Of a stretch of DNA of 64,000 bases, positions 1 through 7,855 are shown piece by piece. The notes under the pieces are model-generated. The model did not search any database. It had not been told where the DNA came from and saw only the letters and a list, made by a program, of their open reading frames with translations. Every line of letters starts with the position of its first letter. The first letter of the stretch is position 1. The stretch comes from Prosthecodimorpha hirschii (lineage in GTDB: Bacteria; Pseudomonadota; Alphaproteobacteria; Rhizobiales; Ancalomicrobiaceae). Location: positions 4,545,642 through 4,609,641 of the forward strand of contig NZ_LJYW01000001.1 of assembly GCF_001305515.1 (NCBI RefSeq), in the 5' to 3' direction. The translations under genes and the position numbers were made by a program.

Positions 1-129
1 GACCGGAAGATGCTCTATCGCGGCCGCGAGGTGACGCTGCATGCCGACGGCGGGGTGACGGCACCGACCGCGCTCGGCCTGCGCCGCTTCGCGTCCCTGA
101 GTGCACTCGACGACTACATCCAGGCGTGA
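1..129 (+). CDS. C-terminal fragment of an unidentified protein
   Basis: An open frame enters from the left edge and stops with TGA at 127-129, giving the last 42 residues of a protein (ending ALDDYIQA). The codon use is the same GC-rich type as its neighbours, and the next gene begins 64 bp later on the same strand, so the two may be co-transcribed. I recognise no domain in so short a tail. PaaK-like ligase genes in related bacteria often follow branched-chain amino-acid ABC transporter genes, but nothing visible here proves that this is one. Confidence 0.6.
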   Translation, partial: DRKMLYRGREVTLHADGGVTAPTALGLRRFASLSALDDYIQA

Positions 130-193
130 CCGGGCCCCGGTCCGCCCGAACCAGCGACGCCGGCGTCCGTCCGACGCCGGCAGGGGGGACCGA

Positions 194-1441
194 ATGGCTT
201 TGCAGTATTTCGACAGGCTGGAAACGCGCGATCCCGCCAGCCGGGACCGCGCGCTCCTCAAGGCATTGCGCGAGGCGGTCGATACGCTCGGCCGGCGCAA
301 GGCGTGGCGCGGCCGACTGAAGGGCATCGACGCGAAGGCGCTCAAGACCCGCGCCGATCTCGCCGCGATTCCCGTCCTGCGCAAGGCCGACCTGAAGGAC
401 CGGCAGACCGCCGAGCCGCCCTTCGGCGGGCTTGCCCAGCCGGCCGGCCCCGGCGTCGCCCGCCTGTTCGCCTCGCCCGGCCCGGTCTACGAGCCGGAGG
501 GGGCCGGCGACGACTGGTGGGGCATGGCGCGCGCCCTGCACGCCGCCGGCTTCCGGCGCGGCGACATCGTGCTCAACACCTTCTCGTACAATCTGACGCC
601 GGGCGGCTTCATCTTCGATTCCGGCGCGCGCGCGCTCGGCTGTCCGGTCATTCCGGCCGGCCCGTCCGACAAGGCGACCCAGGTCGAGCTGATGGCGCAG
701 TTCCGGCCGGCCGCCTATGCGGGCACGCCGGATTTCCTGAAGATCCTGCTCGATGCCTGGCAGGAGGCCGATCGCGGCGCGGCCCCGATCCGCAAGGCGC
801 TGGTCTCCGGCGCGGCCCTGCCGGCGAGCTTGCGCGACCATCTGGAAGGGCGCGGGGTGGCCGTGCGGCAGGCCTATGCCACCGCCGATCTCGGCGCCAT
901 CGCGCATGAGACCGGGCTGGTCGACGGGACGACCCTGCCCGGCATGGTGGTCACCGAGGGCCTCATCCTGGAGATCGTCCGGCCGGGCAGCGATCAGCCG
1001 GTGCCCGACGGCGAGGTCGGCGAGATCGTCGTCACCCGGCTCGACCCGGTCTATCCGCTGATCCGCTTCGGCACCGGCGACCTCTCCGCGATCCTGCCCG
1101 AACCCTCGCCCTGCGGGCGCACCAATCTGCGCATCCGCGGCTGGATGGGCCGGGCCGACCAGCGCACCAAGGTCAAGGGCATGTTCGTCGATCCGGCCCA
1201 GGTCGAGGCGGTCGTCCGCCGCCATCCCGGCATCGCCCGCGCCCGGCTCGTCGTCACCCGCGACAACGAGCAGGACGTGATGAGCCTCCATATCGAGACC
1301 GCGGACGGCTCGGCCGGCTTCACCGACGCGGTCGCGGCGAGCCTCGCCGAGATCACGCGGCTGAAGGGCAGGGTGGTGGTCGCCCGGGCCGGCACGCTGC
1401 CCAACGACGGCAAGGTGATCGCCGACGACCGGCCGGTCTGA
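194..1441 (+). CDS. PaaK-like phenylacetate-CoA ligase family protein (adenylate-forming)
   Basis: 415 residues if started at ATG 194, which has a GGGGGG ribosome-binding stretch just upstream; the frame is open back to about 101 but that part looks like leader. The protein resembles the PaaK branch of the AMP-binding superfamily, which activates a carboxylic acid with ATP and joins it to CoA. The C-terminal half shows family-typical segments: YPLIRFGTGDLS, then GRADQRTKVKGMFVDPAQV leading into the small C-terminal lid domain. The classical serine/threonine/glycine-rich P-loop is weak, so substrate and even activity are uncertain. PaaK-like genes beside amino-acid uptake operons are common in this order. 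The stop codon overlaps the start of a three-stem-loop repeat. Confidence 0.8.
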   Translation: MALQYFDRLETRDPASRDRALLKALREAVDTLGRRKAWRGRLKGIDAKALKTRADLAAIPVLRKADLKDRQTAEPPFGGLAQPAGPGVARLFASPGPVYEPEGAGDDWWGMARALHAAGFRRGDIVLNTFSYNLTPGGFIFDSGARALGCPVIPAGPSDKATQVELMAQFRPAAYAGTPDFLKILLDAWQEADRGAAPIRKALVSGAALPASLRDHLEGRGVAVRQAYATADLGAIAHETGLVDGTTLPGMVVTEGLILEIVRPGSDQPVPDGEVGEIVVTRLDPVYPLIRFGTGDLSAILPEPSPCGRTNLRIRGWMGRADQRTKVKGMFVDPAQVEAVVRRHPGIARARLVVTRDNEQDVMSLHIETADGSAGFTDAVAASLAEITRLKGRVVVARAGTLPNDGKVIADDRPV

Positions 1442-1559
1442 TGCCGACGGTCATGGAATGATCGTCGGCATTCGATACGCGAATTTCTCATGCCTCTGAC
1501 GCCTATGAGAAATTCGCGTTCCTTCAACGGCCCGATGCGTCAGCATCCTGGGCCGTTGG
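1441..1559 (-). repeat. Three-stem-loop intergenic element, copy A
   Basis: About 118 bp, the same family as 5469-5586 and 44970-45087 but in the opposite chromosomal orientation. It contains three consecutive inverted repeats: a CCGACGGTCAT-type stem at 1441-1473, a perfect 13-bp stem (GCGAATTTCTCAT pairing with ATGAGAAATTCGC) around 1480-1518, and AACGGCCC/GGGCCGTT with an inner GATGC/GCATC stem at about 1525-1557. The first stem begins at the TGA of the PaaK-like gene. The other end faces the 3' end of the dehydrogenase at 1643, so here it lies between convergent genes. Confidence 0.9.
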
Positions 1560-1642
1560 GATAAGGAGACGCGGAGTGCCGGGCCGGGGCGGCCTCCACG
1601 ACCGGCCCGGCCCATTGCTGCCCGATCCGGAGCCGCGCCGGG

Positions 1643-2539
1643 TCAGCCGAGCCTGGTGCCGTTGAGGCCCGCGATCACGTCGGAGAGTTGCGGCACGTTG
1701 TCGTCGCCATGGCCGGTCGCCTCGGCGGTGGCGTAGTAGTTCCGGGCCGCCGCGCCGATCCAGTTGGCGACGCCGGACGCGGTCGCGAGCCCGCTCACAT
1801 AGCGCAGGTCCTTGTGGGCGTTGCGGATCGTGAAGCGGTGCGCATTCACGTCGCGGTCGAGCAGGTATTTGGTGAAGGTCTGGTAGAAGCCGCAATCCAT
1901 GCGGCCGCCGCGCAGCACGCTGTCGAGCGCCTGCGGCTCGATGCCGATCTTCTTGGCGAGCGTGAAGGCCTCGGAATAGACCGCCGCATAGGTCATCGCG
2001 ACGAAGTTGTTGAGCAGCTTGATCTTGTGGCCGTTGCCGACCGCCCCGACCCGCACGATGCGGCCCGCGAAGGTGGCCAGCACCGGCTCGATCGTCTCGA
2101 AGGTGGCGTCGTCGGCGCCGACCATCACGTCGAGCGTGCCCTCCCAGGCATCCTTGGGCGTGCGCGACAGCGGCGCGTCGCAGAAGGTGATGCCCATGCG
2201 GCCGAGCTCGGCCTCCAGGGCGAGCGTCGAATTGGGATCGGCGGTCGAGCAGTCGACCACGATCAGGCCGGGCCGGGCGCCGGCCGTCAGCCCGTCGGGA
2301 CCGCGCACGATCTTCTCGACCGTGGCGCTGTCGGTGACGCAGAGCAGGACGATGTCGCAGGCCGCCGCCAGGTCGCGCGGCGTGGCCGCCTCGACGGCGC
2401 CGCGGCCGACCAGGTCCTCGACCGGCGTGCGGTTGCGGTTGCCGACGATGCGCAGCGCATAGCCCTTCTCGACGATGTTCTTCGCCATGCCGTGGCCCAT
2501 CAGCCCGACGCCCACGAACCCGATGACGGGCTTTGCCAT
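1643..2539 (-). CDS. Beta-hydroxyacid dehydrogenase, NAD(P)-dependent (3-hydroxyisobutyrate dehydrogenase / tartronate semialdehyde reductase family)
   Basis: 298 residues, the normal length for the family. The N-terminus carries the Rossmann dinucleotide motif GFVGVGLMGHGMA; the middle has the family segment FCDAPLSRTPKDAWEGTLDV, and the helical C-terminal domain contains the conserved catalytic-lysine region GNGHKIKLLNNF. Members oxidise or reduce small beta-hydroxyacids with NAD(P). It is transcribed divergently from a LacI-family regulator across 120 bp, and a second hydroxyacid dehydrogenase follows that regulator. The three genes together look like a small sugar-acid or hydroxyacid catabolic unit. 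The exact substrate cannot be read from the sequence. Confidence 0.88.
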   Translation of the reverse strand: MAKPVIGFVGVGLMGHGMAKNIVEKGYALRIVGNRNRTPVEDLVGRGAVEAATPRDLAAACDIVLLCVTDSATVEKIVRGPDGLTAGARPGLIVVDCSTADPNSTLALEAELGRMGITFCDAPLSRTPKDAWEGTLDVMVGADDATFETIEPVLATFAGRIVRVGAVGNGHKIKLLNNFVAMTYAAVYSEAFTLAKKIGIEPQALDSVLRGGRMDCGFYQTFTKYLLDRDVNAHRFTIRNAHKDLRYVSGLATASGVANWIGAAARNYYATAEATGHGDDNVPQLSDVIAGLNGTRLG

Positions 2540-2604
2540 GATTTCGCCTCCCTGCCTTTGTCTGCCCGTCGTCGCGATCGGCGACGGTCTGGGATATTGC
2601 TGAC

Positions 2605-2628
2605 GATCCGGGGCTTTCGTCCCGGATC
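2605..2628. promoter_or_regulatory. Inverted repeat, candidate LacI-family operator
   Basis: GATCCGGG and CCCGGATC form a perfect 8-bp inverted repeat with an 8-bp spacer in the 120-bp gap between the divergent dehydrogenase and LacI-type genes. A second, shorter palindrome (CGTCGC/GCGACG) lies near 2570-2587. LacI-family proteins bind palindromes in such gaps and often autoregulate. The spacer is longer than in the classical contiguous LacI operator, so this could instead be an mRNA hairpin in the leader of the regulator gene. Confidence 0.4.
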
Positions 2629-2659
2629 TGACGCGCAGGAATCGTGGTACAGGAAATCC

Positions 2660-3694
2660 ATGGACGTATCGAGCAGACCGCCCCCGAAACGCCTGACGCT
2701 GGCGATGATCGCCGAGCGCCTGGGCATCTCGACCGCGACCGTGTCGCTGGCCTTGCGGTCGAGCCCGCTGGTCGCGGACGACACGCGCAAGCGCGTCGCC
2801 GCGCTCGCCGACGAACTCGGCTATATCTACAACCGCTCAGCCGCCAGCCTGCGGACCGCGCGGACCAACATCGTCGGGGTGGTGGTCAACGACATCCTGA
2901 ATTCCTATTTCGCCGAGCTTGTTGCAGCGGTCGAGACCGAACTGGTCGAGCATCAGCTGACCGTGCTGCTCTGCAATCACGGCGACGACTTCGCCCGCCA
3001 GCGGAATTTCCTCGAAACGCTGCTCCAATACCGCGCCGACGGCGTCATCCTGGTGCCCTCGGTCGGCACCACGCCGAAGGACGTGACGCGGCTGGAGACG
3101 GCCGGGCTTTCGACGGTGCTGATCGCCCGCGAGGTGCCGGGTCTCGACGAGACGCCCATGGTGCGCGGCGATGACGGTGCCGGCCTGCGCATGGCGGTGG
3201 AGCACCTGATCGGCCTCGGCCACCGGCGCATCGCCTTCGTCGGCGGGCGCAGCCAGTCGTCGAGCGGACGGGACCGGCGGCGCGGCTACGAGGAGGCGCT
3301 GGAGGCGGCCGGCATCCCGGTCGATCCGGACCTGATCTTCACCGAACTGATGACCCGCAACGAGGGCCGCGCCATCACCGACGCGGTGCTGGCGCGCAAG
3401 CCGACCGCGATCGCCGCCTTCAACGATCTGATCGCGCTCGGCATCGTCAACGAGCTGCGCCGGCGCGGGCTGGAACCCGGCCGGGACGTCTCGGTCACCG
3501 GCTATGACGACATCGAGGAGGCCTCGGTCTGGTCGCCGGCGCTGACCACGGTCTGGAACGGCCAGCAGGAGGTCGGCCGCCGCGCCGCCGCCATGCTGAC
3601 CGGCATCCTGCAGGGCCGCGCGCCCGAGCAGCGCCGCATCCTGGTGACGCCCGAGCTGCGCCTGCGCGAATCGACGTCGGCGCCCGCCGCATGA
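2660..3694 (+). CDS. LacI-family transcriptional regulator
   Basis: 344 residues from ATG 2660, preceded by AGGA about six bases upstream. The N-terminal helix-turn-helix (residues about 12-35, LTLAMIAERLGISTATVSLA) with the following hinge helix is typical of LacI/GalR proteins. It is followed by a periplasmic-binding-protein-like effector domain with recognisable elements such as VGVVVNDILNSYFAELV and FVGGRSQSSSGRDRRRGYEEA. It probably represses or activates the flanking dehydrogenase genes in response to a sugar or hydroxyacid. The effector is unknown. Confidence 0.92.
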   Translation: MDVSSRPPPKRLTLAMIAERLGISTATVSLALRSSPLVADDTRKRVAALADELGYIYNRSAASLRTARTNIVGVVVNDILNSYFAELVAAVETELVEHQLTVLLCNHGDDFARQRNFLETLLQYRADGVILVPSVGTTPKDVTRLETAGLSTVLIAREVPGLDETPMVRGDDGAGLRMAVEHLIGLGHRRIAFVGGRSQSSSGRDRRRGYEEALEAAGIPVDPDLIFTELMTRNEGRAITDAVLARKPTAIAAFNDLIALGIVNELRRRGLEPGRDVSVTGYDDIEEASVWSPALTTVWNGQQEVGRRAAAMLTGILQGRAPEQRRILVTPELRLRESTSAPAA

Positions 3695-3811
3695 GCGCCC
3701 GCCGGCGGCACCGGCTTGTCAGAGGATTGGCCGTCGCCTAGAGCTTCCAAAAGCCGGAAATCGTCGGCAGATCAGAGGGCGCCCCGCCGAGGGGGAGCCG
3801 GGAGGGCGGCA

Positions 3812-4777
3812 ATGGATCGTGCGGATGTTCTGGCGACGGGACCGATGATGCAGCGGATCGAGGACGGCGTCCTCGCCCATTTCACCGTCCATCGTCTGCC
3901 GGCGCCGGCCGAGCGCGAGGCCTTCCTGGCCGCGGTCGGTCCGCGCATCCGCGGCGTCGTCGCCGTCGGCCACGCCCGCATCGACGGCGCCTTCATGGAC
4001 CGGCTGCCCAAGCTGGAGATCGTCGCCAATATGGGCGTCGGCTACGATTCGATCGACGCCGTCGAAGCCGGCCGTCGCGGCATCATCGTCACCAACACGC
4101 CCGACGTGCTGACCGAGGAGGTCGCCGACACGGCGCTCGGCCTCCTCTTGATGACCGTGCGCGAACTCGGCGCCGCCGAGCGCTGGCTGCGCGATGGCCA
4201 GTGGGCCGCGAAGGGCCATTATCCGCTGACCCGCACCACCCTGCGCGGCCGCAGCGTCGGCATCGTCGGTTTCGGTCGCATCGGCCGGGCCATCGCCGAG
4301 CGGGTCGAGGCCTTCGGGCTTCCGGTCGTCTACCACAACCGCCGCCCGGTCGCCGGCGAGACGCGGCGCTATTATCCTGACCTGATCGCCATGGCGCGCG
4401 ATGTCGATACGCTGATCTCGGTGCTGCCGGGCGGCGCGGCGACCCAGCACCTGATCGGGGCCGACGTCCTGGCGGCCCTCGGGGCCAACGGCGTGCTGAT
4501 CAATATCGGGCGCGGGAGCGTGGTCGACGAGGCGGCCCTGGTCGACGCGCTCGACCGCGGCGTGATCGCCTCGGCCGGCCTCGACGTGTTCGAGGTCGAG
4601 CCCTGCCGGCCCGACCGGCTGATCGCCCATGAGCGGATCACGCTCCTGCCGCATGTCGGCTCGGCCTCGCACCACACCCGCGATCTGATGGGCCAGCTGG
4701 TGGTCGACAATCTGGCGAGCTGGTTCGGCGGCCGGCGGCCGTTGACGCCGGTCGTGGAGACGCCCTGGGCGGGGTGA
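3812..4777 (+). CDS. D-isomer-specific 2-hydroxyacid dehydrogenase (glyoxylate/hydroxypyruvate reductase-like)
   Basis: 321 residues from ATG 3812, which has GGGAGGG about six bases upstream; an upstream in-frame extension to 3716 looks non-coding. The NAD(P)-binding motif is GIVGFGRIGRAIAE. The catalytic Arg-Glu-His set is visible as the Arg in INIGRGSVVDE, the Glu in LDVFEVEP and the His in LLPHVGSAS. The family reduces 2-oxoacids such as glyoxylate or hydroxypyruvate to D-2-hydroxyacids. It follows the LacI regulator by 117 bp on the same strand and is likely controlled by it, together with the divergent beta-hydroxyacid dehydrogenase. Confidence 0.9.
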   Translation: MDRADVLATGPMMQRIEDGVLAHFTVHRLPAPAEREAFLAAVGPRIRGVVAVGHARIDGAFMDRLPKLEIVANMGVGYDSIDAVEAGRRGIIVTNTPDVLTEEVADTALGLLLMTVRELGAAERWLRDGQWAAKGHYPLTRTTLRGRSVGIVGFGRIGRAIAERVEAFGLPVVYHNRRPVAGETRRYYPDLIAMARDVDTLISVLPGGAATQHLIGADVLAALGANGVLINIGRGSVVDEAALVDALDRGVIASAGLDVFEVEPCRPDRLIAHERITLLPHVGSASHHTRDLMGQLVVDNLASWFGGRRPLTPVVETPWAG

Positions 4778-4879
4778 CCGGCTGAGGCGCATGGATCCGG
4801 GCGCATGGATCGGGGCGTGCGGATCGTCCAGCGGCGGCCGGCGCGCCCGGTCTGCCGCCATCCGGCGACCTACCGCCCG

Positions 4880-5440
4880 CTATTCGGCGACCTGCAGGAA
4901 GCGCAAGCGCGCCTCGCCATAGTCCCGGTCGTCGAGGAGTTCGAAGCCGGCCGGAAGCGCGAAGGGCGCCTCGGTGGCCTCCTCCAGCACGCACAGGGCG
5001 CCGGGCCTGAGCCAGCCGCCGTCGCGCGCGGCGGCGAGCGCCCGTTCGCCGAGGCCCTTGCCGTAGGGCGGGTCGAGAAAGCAGAGATCGAACGGCTCCA
5101 GGCCGCCGGACAGTTCGCCGAGCTTCGTGGCGTCGCGGCGCCACAGCTTGGTCGCGCCGGTCAGGCCGAGCTTCTCGACATTGGCCCGGATCAGGCCGCG
5201 TGCCTCCGCGGCGTCCTCGACGAACAGGCAGAAGCGCGCACCGCGCGAGAGCGCTTCCAGGCCGAGCGCGCCGGTGCCCGAGAAGAGATCGAGCACGCGC
5301 GCCGCCGCGACCGGATCGTCGTGGCCATGGGCGAGGATGTTGAACAGCGTCTCGCGGACCCGGTCGGTGGTCGGCCGGATCGCCATGGATTTGGGCGCCG
5401 CGAGAGCCGTCCCGCGAAACCGCCCGCCGACGATGCGCAT
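4880..5440 (-). CDS. rsmD: 16S rRNA (guanine(966)-N(2))-methyltransferase
   Basis: 186 residues, full length. It begins MRIVGGRFRGTALAAP, the usual RsmD start, followed by the RPTTDRVRETLFNIL signature, the SAM-binding loop DLFSGTGALGLEALSRGA and the catalytic LDPPYGKGL (NPPY-type) motif. It methylates G966 of 16S rRNA during 30S assembly. The pseudouridine synthase gene lies upstream in the same direction with a three-stem-loop repeat between them; rluB-like followed by rsmD is a common gene pair in this bacterial order. Confidence 0.97.
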   Translation of the reverse strand: MRIVGGRFRGTALAAPKSMAIRPTTDRVRETLFNILAHGHDDPVAAARVLDLFSGTGALGLEALSRGARFCLFVEDAAEARGLIRANVEKLGLTGATKLWRRDATKLGELSGGLEPFDLCFLDPPYGKGLGERALAAARDGGWLRPGALCVLEEATEAPFALPAGFELLDDRDYGEARLRFLQVAE

Positions 5441-5468
5441 GGCGCCTCAGCCCCCGTCTCTTCTCATA

Positions 5469-5586
5469 CCAACGGCCCAGGATGCTGACGCATAGGGCCG
5501 TTGAAGCAACGCGAATTTCTCATAGGCGTCAGAGGCATGAGAAATCCGCGGATCGAATGCCGACGGTCGTTCCATGACCGCCGGTC
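5469..5586 (+). repeat. Three-stem-loop intergenic element, copy B
   Basis: Second copy of the ~118-bp family. Stem 1 is AACGGCCC...GGGCCGTT (5471-5502) with an inner GATGC/GCAT stem, stem 2 is GCGAATTTCTCAT paired with ATGAGAAATCCGC (one mismatch), and stem 3 is near 5557-5586. It sits between the stop codon of the pseudouridine synthase (5594) and the start of rsmD (5440), both on the minus strand. A minus-strand transcript covering both genes would therefore include all three hairpins. The stem-3 end is about 8 bp from the stop codon. Confidence 0.92.
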
Positions 5587-5593
5587 TCAGGTC

Positions 5594-7855
5594 TCAGCCG
5601 CGGTCCGGGCCGCCGCGCGGACCGCGTCCGCCCGGCTTGCCGCCGAACGGCTTGCCGCCGGGACCGCCGCTGCGCGGCGGACGTCCGCCGCCGCCACCGC
5701 CGCCACCGCCGCCACCGCCGCCGCCACCGCCGCCGCCACCGCCGCCACCACCGCGCGGGCCGCCCCCGAAGCCACCACCGCCACCGCGCGGGCCGCTGCC
5801 GGGACCACCCCCGCCGGAACCGCCCCCGCGCGGGCCACCGCCGAATCCGCCCCGCGGACCGTCGCGGTCACCGCCCGGGGCACCACCCCGGGCGCGGAAC
5901 GGGCGGTCGCCGTCCGGACGCTCCGGACGCGCTCCGCCGCCTTCGCCGCGATCGCGTCCGCCAAAGCTCTTGCCGAAGCCCTTGCCGGCGCCGCCACCAG
6001 CGCCCGGGCCGCGCTCGCGCGGCGGACGCCGATCCTGTCCGGCTCTGTCGGGGCCGCTCCTGTCGGATCCGCCTCTGTCCGGACGGCCGCCCTCGCCGCC
6101 TTCCGCCCCGCCGCGCGGCCGCGCGGAGACCGAGCCGCCGCCGTCATGGTTGCGGAAGCCGGCGGCGCGGTTGCCGGCCTTGCTGCGGAAGCCTTCCGAG
6201 CGGAATCCGCCGCGCTCCGGCTTGTCGCCGCCGATGCCGGGTCCGAAACCGCCGCGCCGGGGGGCGGGGGCCTCGGTGCCGGGCGGCACTTCTTCCAGAA
6301 TGCGCGGCCGCCGACGCGGCGGCCCGTCGCCAAAGCCGCGCTTCGGCCGCTCGCCGCCCAATTCGCTCGGCTGGGGGCGCCCACGGCCCGGTCCGCCGCG
6401 CGGCGGACCATCCTCGCGCCGTGGCGGACGGGACCCGCCGCGCGGCGGACCATCTTCGCGCCGGGGCGGGCGCGCGTCGCCGAACGACGAGCCTTCGTCC
6501 CGGCGTGGCGGGCGGGCGCCGCCGCGGGATGCGCCGTCGTCGCGCCGCGGCGCGCGATCATCGCCATAGGGGCCGTCGACGCGGCGCGGGGGCCGGTCGT
6601 CGCCGCCGCCACCGGGGCGGGTCCGCGGGGCGCTGCCGGCTGCGTTCAGGTCGCGCGGCTTCGGCGGACGGCGCTTCTTCGGCCCGAATCCGTCGGGCGA
6701 GCTCGGCCCCTCGGTCGGCCGGCGCACGATCTCGACATCGCGGGCGGTCTTGCGGCCATGCCGCATGGCGGCCGCCTCGGCGGCATCGGGCGGGGTTTCG
6801 GGTTTGGCGGCGGCCGGCTTGCGCAGCGTCTTGCGTTCGCCGGTGCCGGCGAAGGCCATTTCGGTGCGTCCGGCCCGGGCCGGCTTGTCGGAGCCGGTGA
6901 CGCGCGCCCGCTTCGGCGCCTCTGGCGCCTCGCCGTGGATGTGATGGATCAGCGGCGCCTCGAAATCCGCGCCGCTCTCCTCGACCAGCCGCTTGCCGAG
7001 CTGGTCCTTCAGCGTCTTGCCGCGGATCTCGCGGATCTCGCCTTCCGGCAGGTCGACCAGCTGGAACGGGCCGAAGGAGACGCGGATCAGGCGGTTCACG
7101 TCCAGGCCGAGATGGCCGAGCACGCGCTTGACCTCGCGGTTCTTGCCTTCGCGGAAGCCGATCGTCAGCCAGGTGTTGGAGCCCTGGGCGCGGTCGATCG
7201 CCGCCTCGATCGGGCCATAGGAGATGCCGTCGAGGGTGATTCCCTCCTTCAGCGCGTCGAGATCGGCCTGCGTGACGGTGCCGAAGGCGCGCACCCTATA
7301 GCGGCGCAGCCAGCCGGTCGCCGGCAGTTCGAGCACCCGGGCGAGGCCGCCGTCATTGGTCAGCAGCAGCAGGCCTTCGGTGTTGATGTCGAGCCGGCCG
7401 ACCGACACGACGCGCGGCATCTCGGCCGGCAGGCGCTCGAACACGGTCGGGCGGCCTTCCGGGTCCTTGGCGGTGGTCACAAGGCCGGCCGGCTTGTGGT
7501 AGAGCCAGAGCCGGGTCCGCTCCTTGGCCGGCAGCGGGGCACCGTCGACCAGGATGCGGTCGTCCGGGCCGACCGTGACGGCGGGCGTCTCGAGCACCTT
7601 GCCGTTCAGCTCGACGCGGCCTTCGCCGATCCAGACTTCGGCGTCGCGGCGCGAGCAGAGGCCCGAGCGGGCGATGCGCTTGGCGATGCGCTCGCGGTCG
7701 GGCGCGCCATCGCCCTCGACCATGGCGTCCGGCTTGGCCGGACGGGCGGCGCGGGCGGGCTTGCCGGGCTTGTCGCCAGCCGCTTTCGCGGTCTTCGGCG
7801 CCTTCGGCCGGGCAGGGGATTTCCGGGGTTTGTCGGAAGTGTTCGTCTCGTTCAT
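5594..7855 (-). CDS. RluB/RluE/RluF-type pseudouridine synthase with ~450-residue Gly/Arg-rich tail
   Basis: 753 residues, about two and a half times the catalytic core. Residues 1-52 are a basic Lys/Pro/Ala leader. An S4 RNA-binding domain follows (about 54-105, [20 protein letters not shown]), then the RsuA/RluB catalytic domain with [14 protein letters not shown], where Asp156 is the expected catalytic aspartate, and the motif [18 protein letters not shown]. From about residue 300 onward the chain is low-complexity: repeated [17 protein letters not shown] units, then RGG-type and polyglycine stretches, including an uninterrupted run of more than 20 glycines encoded by near-perfect GGC/GGT repeats at about 5687-5755. 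It probably modifies 23S rRNA. Glycine/arginine tails on this enzyme occur in relatives, but this one is extreme. Confidence 0.93.
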   Translation of the reverse strand: MNETNTSDKPRKSPARPKAPKTAKAAGDKPGKPARAARPAKPDAMVEGDGAPDRERIAKRIARSGLCSRRDAEVWIGEGRVELNGKVLETPAVTVGPDDRILVDGAPLPAKERTRLWLYHKPAGLVTTAKDPEGRPTVFERLPAEMPRVVSVGRLDINTEGLLLLTNDGGLARVLELPATGWLRRYRVRAFGTVTQADLDALKEGITLDGISYGPIEAAIDRAQGSNTWLTIGFREGKNREVKRVLGHLGLDVNRLIRVSFGPFQLVDLPEGEIREIRGKTLKDQLGKRLVEESGADFEAPLIHHIHGEAPEAPKRARVTGSDKPARAGRTEMAFAGTGERKTLRKPAAAKPETPPDAAEAAAMRHGRKTARDVEIVRRPTEGPSSPDGFGPKKRRPPKPRDLNAAGSAPRTRPGGGGDDRPPRRVDGPYGDDRAPRRDDGASRGGARPPRRDEGSSFGDARPPRREDGPPRGGSRPPRREDGPPRGGPGRGRPQPSELGGERPKRGFGDGPPRRRPRILEEVPPGTEAPAPRRGGFGPGIGGDKPERGGFRSEGFRSKAGNRAAGFRNHDGGGSVSARPRGGAEGGEGGRPDRGGSDRSGPDRAGQDRRPPRERGPGAGGGAGKGFGKSFGGRDRGEGGGARPERPDGDRPFRARGGAPGGDRDGPRGGFGGGPRGGGSGGGGPGSGPRGGGGGFGGGPRGGGGGGGGGGGGGGGGGGGGGGGRPPRSGGPGGKPFGGKPGGRGPRGGPDRG

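Noticed and set aside
1441-1559. Three-stem-loop copies considered as terminal inverted repeats of an insertion sequence
   Set aside because: There is no transposase gene or space for one inside the ~118-bp unit, and each copy is self-contained. A miniature non-autonomous element is still possible.
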